Below, one piece after another: positions 1 through 8,620 of a stretch of DNA of 64,000 nucleotides (positions within the stretch are counted from its first letter, which is position 1; every line of letters begins with the position of its first letter). Source of the DNA: Closterium sp. NIES-65 (Eukaryota; Streptophyta; Zygnematophyceae; Desmidiales; Closteriaceae); assembly GCA_948144175.1 (NCBI GenBank), contig CANXME010002665.1:62001-126000 (forward strand), in the 5' to 3' direction. The position numbers and the translations under genes were made by a program. The notes beneath the pieces were generated by a model, which was not told the DNA's origin, ran no database searches, and worked only from the letters and a program-made list of their open reading frames with translations.

Positions 1-95
1 GAGGAAGGCTCTCTTGATCAGGTCGACGGGCACAGACTTCCACGCCCGTGAAATCCACTTGAGCACCACCCCCGGAGGTGGTTTCTTGATGTTCC
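1..95 (-). CDS. transposase C-terminal exon (partial at window edge)
   Basis: Minus-strand exon after a likely 93-bp intron (96-188). The translation contains VLKWISRAW followed by a VDLIKRAF-like stretch, which is the tail typical of pogo/Tigger transposases, where W-[IV]-x2-AW precedes a basic helix. The acceptor AG at 97-96 restores the phase left by the donor at 188. The exon runs past position 1, so the protein end is not visible. Confidence 0.6.
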
Positions 96-188
96 CTCCA
101 TCACACAATTTGGGGAGGGGAAAACATGAGTGCATCAACAGGCATACAAGCACACGATTTGGAGACGGTAGGACATGTCGCCACTCAC

Positions 189-521
189 CTGCCGGGGTCA
201 GGATGTTCATGCCGTCCTCCTCAAACCAATTCTGGTACTGCTGACGAATGCTTGCTTTGAAGCTCTTGTTGATCGACACATCGAGCGGCTGCAGGTCTGC
301 CGTGCATCTCGCAGGGATGATTGCAGGCACGATGTTGAGCGCTGCGAATCTCGCCTTCACTTCGGGTGTTAGGTGACCGCGGTAGGAGTCAAGCACCAGC
401 ATGGCGCTACGACTCTGCAGGCCGAATTTTGGCTTCAGGAACGGCACCACACCCGCATCGAGCCACTCGATGATGCCCGCGGCCTCCATCCACCCGTTCG
501 CTTGGCAGCCGACCACAGCAT
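189..521 (-). CDS. transposase exon, DDE domain second and third Asp
   Basis: About 111 codons open on the minus strand. It carries NGWMEA, then MLVLDSYRGHLT (second catalytic Asp, with the R-G-H typical of this group), then LQPLDVSINKSFK (third catalytic Asp in the LQPLD motif). This is the DDE_1 endonuclease core of pogo/Tigger elements. It ends at a strong donor (GTGAGT, read on the minus strand from 188). The upstream junction at 522 follows a branch-like CTAAC and a pyrimidine-rich tract ending in CAG. All key residues are present, in contrast to the damaged DNA-binding exon. Confidence 0.75.
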
Positions 522-564
522 CTGCACGCAGGAGAACGACAGGTTAGAACGACTCTGGTTCAAC

Positions 565-852
565 CATTCAGGAAATCGCCCTTGGGGAGTGTCTTGCGCT
601 TGAAAAACACCCATGGCTTTAACTTCTCGCCTGTCGCCGTGCATGCAAGCATCACGGTGACTCTCTCCTTCTGATAGCCACCGATGCAGATAGGCACCGA
701 CCTCACGCCCGTCTGCTCCACGGTGGTCGTCGCCGGCATCTCCAACCACATCGGTGTCTGGTCGGCGTTGATGATGTAACGGTTGTTAATGTCGTATTCG
801 TTCCGGGCATCTTGTACGTACTGCCAGAAGTCTTTGCACTGGTCCGCCATGT
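565..852 (-). CDS. transposase exon, DDE domain first Asp
   Basis: About 96 codons on the minus strand, starting after an acceptor (GCGCAG, read on the minus strand up to 853). The translation has FWQYVQDAR, then INADQTPMWLEMP (first catalytic Asp in the N-x-D-Q/E-T motif), then TVEQTG and ERVTVML and a WVFFKRK stretch, as expected for the first half of a pogo/Tigger DDE_1 domain. The phase matches the helix-turn-helix exon across the 853-1769 intron and the next exon across the 43-bp intron 522-564. The short intron is inferred from phase and motifs; transcript data would be needed to confirm it. Confidence 0.75.
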
Positions 853-868
853 CTGCGCACATGGAGGG

Positions 869-1010
869 TGTCAGTAGATCTGCACTGTGGATGCCCGATT
901 GATCCTACGGGGGGTTACAGGCGCGTTTGCCTGGGGGGTTATGGGCGCACTCTGACCCGCTACTTAACAAGCCCTTTTATCCCAATGGTCTAGTGGTTGG
1001 GATTCTGAGA
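869..1010 (+). repeat. TRIM array LTR1
   Basis: 142 bp, starts TGTCAG and ends CTGAGA. It is followed directly by a primer-site variant (TGGTATCCAGAGC). Identical by eye to LTR4 at 1519-1660. Confidence 0.85.
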
Positions 1011-1050
1011 TGGTATCCAGAGCGAAGGTCTCGGGTTCGAATCCCGGTGT
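984..1050 (+). promoter_or_regulatory. tRNA-like box A/box B pair across an LTR/primer-site junction
   Basis: A box A-like TGGTCTAGTGG in the last 25 bp of LTR1 and a perfect box B-like GGTTCGAATCC in the internal region are about 40 bp apart, the spacing of a tRNA internal promoter. D- and T-arm-like pairings can be drawn, but the acceptor ends do not pair, so this is not a tRNA gene. The same arrangement recurs after LTR2 (about 1194-1257) and, altered, after LTR3. Pol III activity is an inference. Confidence 0.55.
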
Positions 1051-1080
1051 ATGCACTTCGGGCATCCCAGTGCGGGGGGG

Positions 1081-1219
1081 TGTCAGAGGTCTACTGGTGA
1101 TCCCCGATCGATCCTAGGGAAGGGTTACAGGCACATTTGCCTGGGGGGTTATGGGCGCACTGACCCGCTACTGAAACAAGCCCTTTTATCCCAATGGTCT
1201 AGTGGTTGGGATTCTGAGA
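1081..1219 (+). repeat. TRIM array LTR2 (inner)
   Basis: 139 bp, starts TGTCAGAGG and ends CTGAGA. It differs from the outer pair in the first 45 bp and is closer to the single TRIM copy at 22229. Confidence 0.8.
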
Positions 1220-1288
1220 TGGTATCAGAGCGATGGTCTCGGGTTCGAATCCTGGTGTATGCACTTCGGGCATCCCAGTGCGGGGGGG

Positions 1289-1425
1289 TGTCAGAGGTCC
1301 ACTGGTGATCCCCGATTGATCCTAGGGAAGGGTTACAGACATGTTGGTCTGGGGGGTTATGGGCGCACTGACCCGCTACTTAACAAGCCCTTTTATCCCA
1401 GTGGTTAGTGACTGGGATTCTGACA
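1289..1425 (+). repeat. TRIM array LTR3 (inner)
   Basis: 137 bp, starts TGTCAGAGG and ends CTGACA. It is the most diverged of the four, with changes in its box A-like part. The internal region after it (93 bp) has an extra segment rather than the usual 69-70 bp. Confidence 0.8.
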
Positions 1426-1518
1426 TGGTGTCAGAGTGGTCTCGGGTTCGAATCCCGGTGTATGCACATGTAGGCCGTTGCCGCTGTGCTCAGTCCTGGG
1501 CCTCCCAGTGTGGGGGGG

Positions 1519-1660
1519 TGTCAGTAGATCTGCACTGTGGATGCCCGATTGATCCTACGGGGGGTTACAGGCGCGTTTGCCTGGGGGGTTATGGGCGCAC
1601 TCTGACCCGCTACTTAACAAGCCCTTTTATCCCAATGGTCTAGTGGTTGGGATTCTGAGA
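1519..1660 (+). repeat. TRIM array LTR4
   Basis: 142 bp, identical by eye to LTR1. It is followed by the second copy of the GAGGG target duplication at 1661-1665. Confidence 0.85.
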
Positions 1661-1769
1661 GAGGGAAGGACACATAGGGAGCCGGATTAGTATCGCGCAC
1701 ATGAGACATGCAACAAAGAAAAAATCAATCTCGGGATTCATCGAAATCAACGGTAAAAAAATCACTTAC

Positions 1770-2202
1770 GCTCCTGTGTTTTCTGCGTCACCTTTGTTTT
1801 CATGCGCACGCTGAGGTTCCACCGCTTGCGGAAGCGCTCCATCTACCGATGACTGCCTTTCCACTTGACGCCAGGGAACAGCACCTTCATAACTTCTTTG
1901 GACCACTCTTGCAGCCGGCCGACCGAAACCGCAACTCCGCAGCGTCGCCAGTCGAGGATTTGCGCGTACACCTTTAACTCCATAGGTCGGTACCAAGACG
2001 ACCTCCCGCGCCCGTGAAGTCGCATCCGTGCGCCGTATGCAGCCTTCAGCGCATCCGCTTGGGATTTCCACTCTATCAGGCATTTTCGGTGTATGCCGGA
2101 CTCCCGCGCCACTTCGCTCACTGATGCCGCAAGCTCAAGCCGCACGAGCCACCTCAATTTCTCCTAGGCGGTGTAGGTCTGCTGCTTATGTTGAGTCTGC
2201 TT
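1770..2202 (-). pseudogene. transposase DNA-binding exon (Psq + CENP-B type HTH)
   Basis: The minus-strand translation shows a Psq-like helix-turn-helix (TYTA, EKLRWLVRLELAA, SEVARESGIHRKCLIEW) followed by a CENP-B-type HTH (VYAQILDW, VSVGRLQEWSKEV, then RFRKRWNLSVR). These bind the terminal repeats of pogo/Tigger elements. A TAG at 1843-1845 stands where the family usually has Trp just before the RFRKR motif. A second TAG near 2162 could be real or could belong to an acceptor (CCTAG), in which case the exon starts there. The exon ends at donor GTAAGT. A pyrimidine tract ending in CAG near 2203 is the alternative exon start. The copy is probably inactive. Confidence 0.65.
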
Positions 2203-2263
2203 GTGCCTGGGGGAGGGGGGGCGGGCATCTCGGTTCTCGAAAGACGGGTGGGGGCGTTTTTTG

Positions 2264-3136
2264 TTAATGGGCAGATACGTCGTGTGGTGCGTCGCGCCAC
2301 CAGGACTCCACACCGTCATCGTCCTTGGCAGTTGTGTCACGGTCTGGGAATACGTCTTCCTCGTCGCCCGCTGCACCGTCGCCTCCAGCTTTGCCGGCGC
2401 CGCTGTCATGTTTGTTGGCAACCACATCATCGTCGGCGCCCAGAGTCGACTCATCCCACGCGCAGGCTTCTGGTTGTCCCCACCGTGGTGCAGGCACCGG
2501 AGCTTGGATGCGTGCAACGGGAGCCTTGGGTGTGTCCGCTTCAGCCAACCATTCGTCGAACGTGGCTGGTAAATAAAGCTGGAGCACGTGCCATTGGTGA
2601 GCACCTGCCGTTGCAGCAACAGGCGGATTCGGAGGAGCGGGAGGTGCGGGAGGAGCGGGTGGAGCAGGAGGCGCAGGAGGAGCAGGAGGAGCAGGGGGTG
2701 CAGGGGGATCCGGTGGCACTGGAGGCGCTGGTGGCTCACGGGTATACCACCCGTCCTCGGTAAGTTGCCATGTGCAGCGTGGTTTTTTCTTGAAGAGGAT
2801 GTGAGTCCCACTAAATTCCGCCATGGCTTCGCCTGCCATGCGGGCTACACTGGAAACAGAATGAAAAAATTGGAGACGAAAGTGAAGAAATGGGCAACGA
2901 CGGGGACCCCTGCTGCGAGGCGGCTCGGGTTCCTCGTCGATGAAAGTCAGGAAACCCCCGCCTACTCCCGTAGAGGCGCCTGCGTGGCAGCATCTATGCT
3001 GCGCTGGCAGGGAATCTTGCCGATCCTTCGAGATGGTTCTGCCCGAATGCACATGCCGCGCAGCGCATGCGGCTCTGATTGGGCCGCACGGCAACATCCT
3101 CGTCACGCTGTCAATTTCGATGGTTCCAGACAACAA
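2264..3136 (-). CDS. unrecognised Pro-rich ORF, possible 5' exon of the transposase gene
   Basis: A 290-codon minus-strand frame I do not recognise. It has an N-terminal half without clear motifs, a central proline/alanine run (repeated P-P-A units, about 2610-2760) and an acidic, Asp-rich C-terminal part. It lies directly upstream, on the same strand, of the transposase DNA-binding exon, so it may be a 5' exon of the same gene or a second gene of the transposon. I could not find a donor whose phase clearly fits the next exon. The low-complexity centre makes a chance frame possible. Confidence 0.35.
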   Translation of the reverse strand: MLSGTIEIDSVTRMLPCGPIRAACAARHVHSGRTISKDRQDSLPAQHRCCHAGASTGVGGGFLTFIDEEPEPPRSRGPRRCPFLHFRLQFFHSVSSVARMAGEAMAEFSGTHILFKKKPRCTWQLTEDGWYTREPPAPPVPPDPPAPPAPPAPPAPPAPPAPPAPPAPPNPPVAATAGAHQWHVLQLYLPATFDEWLAEADTPKAPVARIQAPVPAPRWGQPEACAWDESTLGADDDVVANKHDSGAGKAGGDGAAGDEEDVFPDRDTTAKDDDGVESWWRDAPHDVSAH

Positions 3137-3619
3137 TGTGCGGTGGGAAACCGAACCGCAGGTGTTTCTGCCTCAAAACCATGCATGATCCCACTTGGTG
3201 CATGGTCGGTTGAGTTCGCCTTATTGAGAGCTTCACTTTGGTATGTTCAAAAGTGAATTTCATTTTGTCTCTTATACAAGCGCATGCGCTTATAAATCTG
3301 ACTCAATTATAAGTGCACCCTCCCAAAAAACACTGTTTTATTATAAGCGCAAGTGCGCTTATATCCGGTAACAGCTGGAGGTTACACGAAGGTAAAAAAT
3401 CAACGACCTTTGACTCGACGAAATACAGCGCGACAGCAAGAACAAACAACTGACTCGGTATTGAGCAGTTGCCCGAGTCGTCACTGTATCGAACCGCAAC
3501 ACCAAAACAATTAGCTGCACCTTTTCATATTCCTTGTAATCATATAAAAAACCTTTGTATTGCCTTGGTATAATCAATCTCTTGCTCTGACACACTAGTG
3601 CAAGTTGGTTCAACAAGTT
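3137..3619. other. non-coding stretch with palindromes; possible old LTR at its right
   Basis: No convincing gene. It is AT-richer than its surroundings. It holds a perfect 14-bp palindrome at 3278-3291 (AAGCGCATGCGCTT) and a hairpin with 9-bp arms at 3342-3350/3355-3363 that repeats the same core. The right part (about 3366-3619) is continuous, through the AAGTT duplication of element A, with 12490-12577, which ends just before a primer-site-like motif. It is therefore probably the start of an LTR of an older element (L). Confidence 0.4.
3278..3363. repeat. two related palindromes
   Basis: A perfect 14-bp palindrome at 3278-3291 and a 9-bp-arm hairpin at 3342-3363 share the core AAGCGCA/TGCGCTTATA. 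They could be a decayed transposon end or part of an old LTR. Confidence 0.5.
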
Positions 3620-3745
3620 TGTCAAACTCATATGCTATAGTCTATGTAGGCTGTAGTGGGGTAAACAATATGGGGTACAACATTTCTAGGTTTTCCTACT
3701 TGTACCCACCTTCTTGCTAGTTCATTCATTCCTCATTTCTTCACA
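3620..3745 (+). repeat. 5' LTR of copia A
   Basis: 126 bp, TGTCAAAC to CTTCACA, preceded by AAGTT and followed by TGGTATAAAGC, a variant of the iMet primer site. Confidence 0.9.
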
Positions 3746-4878
3746 TGGTATAAAGCAGGTTCCCTAGTGGGAACGCTTCTCAGGGTCCACCACTGAAATC
3801 GACTCTTTTTTTCTAACCGGAGCGCGAGTCGCTCCTGCCCGAGGCGCGACCCGTGGGCCGCCCTTCTGTCGAGCCCTCCTAGAGGCCCCTCTCACGGCCC
3901 CTCGCGCCACCCTTAGCGGCCCCGTCGCCACCCCTAGCGGCCCCGTCGCCGCCCTTCTAGGCCCCTCGAGGCCCCTTCGCGACCCCGTCGCCGCCCCTAG
4001 CGGCCCCGTCGCCGCCCCTCGCGGCCCCGTCGCCGCCCCTCGCGGCCCCGTCGCCGCCCCTACCGGCCCCGACGCCGCCCCTACGCGGCCCTGTCGCCGC
4101 CCCCAGCGGCCCCGTCGCCGCCCCTAGCGGCCCCGTCGCCGCCCCTCGCGGCCCCGTCGCCGCCCTTCTAGGCACCTCGAGGCCCCTCTTCGCGGCCCCG
4201 TCGCCGCCCCTAGTGGCCCCGTCGCCGCCCCTCGCGGCCCCGTCGCCGCCCCTCGCGGCCCCATCGCCGCCCCTACCGGCCCCGTCGCCGCCCCTACGCG
4301 GCCCCGTCGCCGCCCCTACCGGCCTCGTCGCCGCCCCTACACAGCCCCGTCGGCGCCCCCAGCGGCCCCGTCGCCGCCCCTAGCGGCCCCGTCGCCGCCC
4401 CTCGCGGCCCCGTCGCCGCCCTTAGCGGCCCCGTCGCCGCACCTTGCGGCCCCGTCGCCCCCCCTTTCGGCCCCTCCCTGGCCCCTTCACAGCCGAGCCG
4501 CCGAGCCGCCAAGTAGCCCAACAGCCGAACCGCCGAGCTGCCCAGCAGCCGAGCCGCCGAACCGCCGAGCCGCCGAGCCGCCCAGCAGCCGAGCCGCCGA
4601 GCAGCCGAGCCGCCGAACCGCCGAGCCGCCCAGCAACCGAGCCGCCGAGCCGCCGAGCAGCCGAGCCGCCGAGCCGCCCAGCAGCCGAGCCGCCGGGCCG
4701 CCCAGCAGCCGAGCCGCCGAGCCGCCCAGCAGCCGAGCCGCTGAGGCCGCCGTCGAGCCGCCATTACCGAGCCACTGCCGGGCCGCTACTACCGCGGTTG
4801 CCGACTTGTTCCTTCCGGCGCGCCCCGACCCTACCCACCCGGCCTGGTGAGAGCACTCCCTGCTAGACCACTGCTGTC
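3746..4878 (+). repeat. leader of copia A with two GC-rich tandem repeat blocks
   Basis: After the primer site lies a hairpin (GTTCCC at 3759-3764 pairing with GGGAAC at 3769-3774). From about 3890 to 4480 runs a degenerate repeat of about 21 bp built on GGCCCCGTCGCCGCCCCT. From 4490 to 4750 runs a shorter repeat built on GCCGAGCCGCC. No gene is evident; open frames here are products of the repeats. Confidence 0.75.
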
Positions 4879-6330
4879 ATGTCTACCCCCAGTGTCCTTA
4901 CCTTTGATGCTGAGGGTCGTGCTGTTGACTTCGAGGTCTGGGTAGATGACCTACTGCTCTTCCTATAGTGCGATAGGGCAGACGGACTCTCTCAGTTTGA
5001 TCTCACCTCTAGTGCCTCTCCTGCCCCGCCTGCTGATGCTGACAGCACTGTTCGCTCACAGTGGGCCACCCGCGATGCTGCTGCCCGTCTTGCTGTGTGT
5101 CGCCACTTACCAACCACTGAGCGTGCGCACTTTAGTCAGTACAAGAGTGCTAAGACCTTGTACGACGCTGTAGTTGCACGCTACTCTTCCCCTGCCACTC
5201 CTGCACTTAGCCGCCTCATGCTGCCGTACCTGTTTCCTGACCTCGCAGCCTTTCCCACTGTCGCTAACCTCATTACGCACCTTCGCACTAGTGACACCCG
5301 CTACCGAGCTGCGCTTCCTGCTGAGTTCTGCGCCAAGAACCCCCCCCCCCCATGTACATAACCCTCTACTACATAGTCACCCGGCTCCCTGACTCCCTTC
5401 GCTCGATAAGGGACCACTTCCTCTCTGTTTGCCCCACCACACTCACCGTTGACCTACTCGAGGAGCGCCTCCTGGCAGCTGAGAAGAATATAGTTGCTGT
5501 AGGAGCCTCTCGTGGTGACCCTCGTGCCCCCTTCTTTGAGGGGTGCTCCACCTCCCCCCCTTGCCCTTTGTTGCCTCTGCTGCTGCCGTCAACCTCGTTG
5601 GCTTCGAGTCGGTTGGAGCTGCGTCTGCCCCTAGCGGGAGACGCCGCACCGGCAATGGCAAGGGGGGCAAGGGCGCTGGAGGGGCTGGTGGGGGCGCTGG
5701 AGGTGGCGGTGGAGGCAGTGGAGGGGGTGGGGGTGGTGGTGGGAGTGGTGGAGGCGGAGGAGGCGGCGGCGGTGGCGGTGGGAGCGGCGGCGGCGGAGGT
5801 GGCAGAGGAGGCGGCGGCAGCGGTGGAGCTGGTCGCGGCTCTGCGCAGAGGAGTGGCTCAGGTGGTGGTCCACGCCAGCTTCAACAGCGCACCCGTGAGA
5901 CCCCGTCCCCCCAGCAGCTTCGTGAGTGGTACGCTGCACGTCAGCGAGGTGGGGGTACTGGTCCCTGTACCTTCGTCCTCTGTACCGGCGACCGCGCTGG
6001 TGAGCAGTGCGGGGGCTCGCACTCCACCCAGCGCTGCTTCGGCCGCCTGACGGACGCTTGGCATCATCAGTTCCTTGACGCCACTGAGATCCCTCGCTGG
6101 GGAGAGCTGTCTAGGGCGGGGGTTGCTATCTTTGATCTTGATTATGATGCTATTCTTGCTGCCATTTATGTTGTGTCTAATAGTGATGAGGGTGACTATT
6201 ACCTGTGCGTTCCGCCGAAACCGGGCATTGAGGCTGCTGCTCTAGGTGCTGGTGAGGCTGCTGCTCTAGGTGCTAGTGCGTCTGCTGCCCCAGGTGCTGG
6301 TGAGTCTGCTCTCTCAGGTACCACGTCGGC
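4879..6330 (+). pseudogene. gag: gag of copia A
   Basis: Starts at an ATG whose product begins like the other copies (S/A-T-P-S-V-L-T-F-D, then a W-x-D-D-L-x-L-F motif). A glycine-rich tract is encoded at about 5650-5840, and a Cys/His motif of form C-x13-C-x3-H-x4-C at about 5966-6040. Gag forms the virus-like particle shell and binds the element RNA. The region is broken. Confidence 0.75.
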
Positions 6331-7760
6331 TCAGGCCTTACACACCTTCACCCTTGACTCGGTTGCTTCCCGCCCCTTCTTTCGAGACCGCACCACGCTT
6401 ACGCCGCTTAGCCGGCCGGTTGCGGTCTCCCTGGCGGACCCCTCCGGGGGTCTTGTCCTTGCTCGCTTCTCCACTATCTTGCCGTGTCTCGCAGCCCCCT
6501 GTGGCACCCTGTCAAGTCTCTACCTCCCCTCGTTCTCTACGGACTTGGTGAGTGGTGCTGACCTAGAGGATGGGGGGGTTGACCAGTTCACTCCTGCGGG
6601 TCAGCGGGTGACCCACTATACGTCTGCTCGGACGGGCCGACACTTGGTCACGTTTACTCGTCGGCAGGGGTCGAGCCTGTACACACTGACTACTGAGTCT
6701 CCTCCGGTTGCTGAGTCTGGTCAGGTAGCTGCGTCGAGTCAGGTGTTTGCTGCAGCGTCCAGGTCTGGTCCTGAGTCTGCTCCCTGCTCGTGTCATCTCC
6801 TGTCCCACCAGACTCTCCTCTTGCACCACCGCCTTGGTCACCCCTCCCTGCCTCGTCTACGAGGTATGGCCTCCCGTGTCGTTGTCTCTGGTCTCCCCCA
6901 GTCCCTCCCTCCCCTCCCTTCGGGGCCTTCCCCTACCTGCGTTCCCTGCGTCGAGGGGCGGCAGCGCGCCGCCCCTCACTCCTCCCAGTTTCCTCCGACA
7001 GAGGCCCCGCTGCAGACTCTTCACATGGACGTTTGGGACCCCGCCCGCGTTTGTGGCCAGGGTCACGAGCGTTAATTCCTGTTGGTGGTTGACGACTACT
7101 CACATTACACAACGGTGTTCCCCTTGCGCAGCAAGGGTGACGTCATTAGGGTGTTGATCGATTGGATCCGCGCAGCTTGTCTCCAGCTCAGAGAGAGTTC
7201 TGACTCGGACTTTCCTGTTCTGCGTCTGCACTCTGACAGAGGCGGGGAGTTTTCCTCTACCCATCTAGGAGCCTTCTGTCGTGCACAGGGCATCCGCCAG
7301 ACCTTCACGCTTCCAGCCTCTCCACATTAAAATGGGATTGCTGAGCGCCGCATTGGCATGGTCATGGACGTCGCTCGTACGTCCATGATCCATGCGGCTG
7401 CTCCCCATTTTCTGTGGCCGTTTGCGGTTCAGTACGCAGCGCATCAGCTCAACCTTCAGCCCCGGGTCTCCTTGCCAGAGACCTCCCCCACCTTACGGTG
7501 GACGGGAAAGGTTGGTGATGCGTCAGCGTTTCGTGTCTGGGGATCTCGGGCGTTTGTCCGCGACTTGTCTGTGAACAAGCTGTCCCCCCGTGCTGTTCCC
7601 TGCGTCTTCCTTGGCTTCCTTCCTGATGCGCCTGGTTGGCAGTTTTACCACCCCACCTCGCGCCGTGTTCTGTCCTCCTAGGACGTCACCTTTGACGAGT
7701 CGGTGCCTTACTACCGTCTCTTCCCAAACCGCACTGCGCCCCTCCCCTCGCCGCCGCTCT
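6331..7760 (+). pseudogene. pol: protease and integrase of copia A
   Basis: A protease motif region near 6350 (FTLDS; the D-S-G-A consensus is not intact) is followed by the integrase zinc region (H-x-R-L-G-H near 6830, C-V-P-C-V-E-G near 6940) and core motifs: HMDVW near 7025, VVDDYSHYTTVFPL near 7085 and HSDRGGEF near 7230. Protease cuts the polyprotein; integrase joins the cDNA to the chromosome. Broken. Confidence 0.75.
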
Positions 7761-7779
7761 TCCTTGCGCCAAGTCCTCC

Positions 7780-8620
7780 CCCGGTAGACCCCCTCCCCCC
7801 TCAGGGTCCTGCCCCATCAGGTGTGTCCCAGGTAGACGCAGTCGAGCCTGTCGAGGTCGCTGTTGACTTTGGTGCTGTTAGGGGTGCTGAGCCTGCAGGT
7901 GCCAGGTCTGGGGGTACTGAGCCTGGGAGTGCGGAACCTGGGGGTGCTGAGTCTGGGGGTACTAAGCCTAGGGGTGCGGAGCCTGGGGATTTTGAGTCTA
8001 GGGGTACTTAGCCTGGGGGTGCGGAGCCTGGGGGTGCTGAGCCAGGGGGTACGGAGCCTGGGGGTGCGGAGCCTGAGGGTGTTAGGTCTGCTCGTGTGGC
8101 CTCTGGCGGTGCTTCGTCGAGGTGAGAGCTACCCTTTCCGTAGGAGCTGCGGGAGTGGTTTAACCAGCGCTGGAGCCGTGCTGCTGGAGCTGGAGGAGCT
8201 ACTGTTACTACTGGCCCTGGAGGTGCTCGGACTGGTTGTACTGGAGCTGCTGGGACTGGGGGGTGCTGCTGGGGCTACTGGAGTTGGTCCTGTTGGAGGT
8301 ACTGCTGGAGCTACTGGCGGCACTGGAGCTGACGGTCCTGCTAGAGGTGCTGGAGCTGCTGGAGTTGGAGCGGCTGGGGGTGTTGGCGCTGGAGGTGCTG
8401 CTGGCGCTGGTGCTTTTGAGGGTGCTGGAGTTGGCGCCGTTGGAGCTGGAGGTGCTGCTGGCGCTGGTTCTGCCGCTGGGGGTGCTGGTGCTTTTCCTAC
8501 TGGTTCTGGAGGCACTGCGCGGCCGCGGCCGTACTTCGTTCCGCTCCTTGAGCAGGTTCTTGGTCTCCCGCCCTCTACTGGTCCTGCTCCTCCCTTAGAG
8601 TGTCCACAGCCTGTCCAGTC
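7780..8620 (+). repeat. low-complexity linker between integrase and RT, copia A
   Basis: 15-bp repeats at about 7870-8095 (sense-strand core GGTGCTGAGCCTGGG, encoding G-A-E-P-G) are followed at 8190-8520 by a looser repeat of CTGGAGCTGCTG type encoding Gly/Ala-rich sequence. The same two blocks recur in every copia copy of this window. Confidence 0.75.

Larger units (their letters stand above)
869..1660 (+). mobile_element. TRIM array: four LTRs and three internal regions, one insertion
   Basis: The order is LTR1 869-1010, internal 1011-1080, LTR2 1081-1219, internal 1220-1288, LTR3 1289-1425, internal 1426-1518, LTR4 1519-1660. Each internal region opens with an iMet-type primer site (TGGTATCAGAGC or a near variant) and ends in a G-rich polypurine tract just before the next TGTCAG. 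There is no coding capacity. GAGGG at 864-868 and 1661-1665 is a 5-bp target duplication around the whole array, so it entered as one unit or grew after insertion. LTR1 and LTR4 are identical by eye; LTR2 and LTR3 differ from them and from each other. Confidence 0.85.
853..1769 (-). other. intron of the transposase gene, enlarged by a TRIM array
   Basis: Donor GTAAGT is read from 1769 on the minus strand and the acceptor ends at 853. Without the inserted array (869-1660 plus one 5-bp duplication) the intron would be 120 bp. Splicing joins the helix-turn-helix exon to the DDE exon in phase. The insertion lies about 10 bp before the acceptor and splits the pyrimidine-rich tract. Confidence 0.6.
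1..2202 (-). mobile_element. pogo/Tigger-like DNA transposon, transposase gene, partial
   Basis: Minus-strand transposase gene of the pogo/Tigger (CENP-B-like, DDE_1) group, cut by the left window edge. In coding order I see a helix-turn-helix exon (about 2202-1770), an exon with the first catalytic Asp (852-565), an exon with the second and third Asp (521-189) and a C-terminal exon (95-1). Three introns fit GT-AG rules and keep the reading phase: 853-1769 (donor GTAAGT), 522-564 (43 bp, CTAAC branch-like motif, CAG end) and 96-188 (donor GTGAGT). The protein would bind the transposon ends and cut and paste them. A TAG lies in the DNA-binding part, so this copy is probably dead. No terminal inverted repeats were identified; the right limit is uncertain. 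Confidence 0.75.

Noticed and set aside
1011-1480. Cluster of three tRNA genes or tandem SINEs
   Set aside because: Box A and box B are present, but the acceptor ends do not pair and each unit is bounded by LTR ends, primer sites and polypurine tracts. One 5-bp duplication flanks the whole array. An LTR miniature element explains it better.
4294-4866. Repeat-rich frames on both strands in the leader of copia A
   Set aside because: They are open only because GC-rich repeats lack stops; they have no start context and no conserved product between copies.
8129-8515. Ala/Pro-rich minus-strand frame
   Set aside because: Complement of the Gly/Ala linker of copia A; not supported by anything else.
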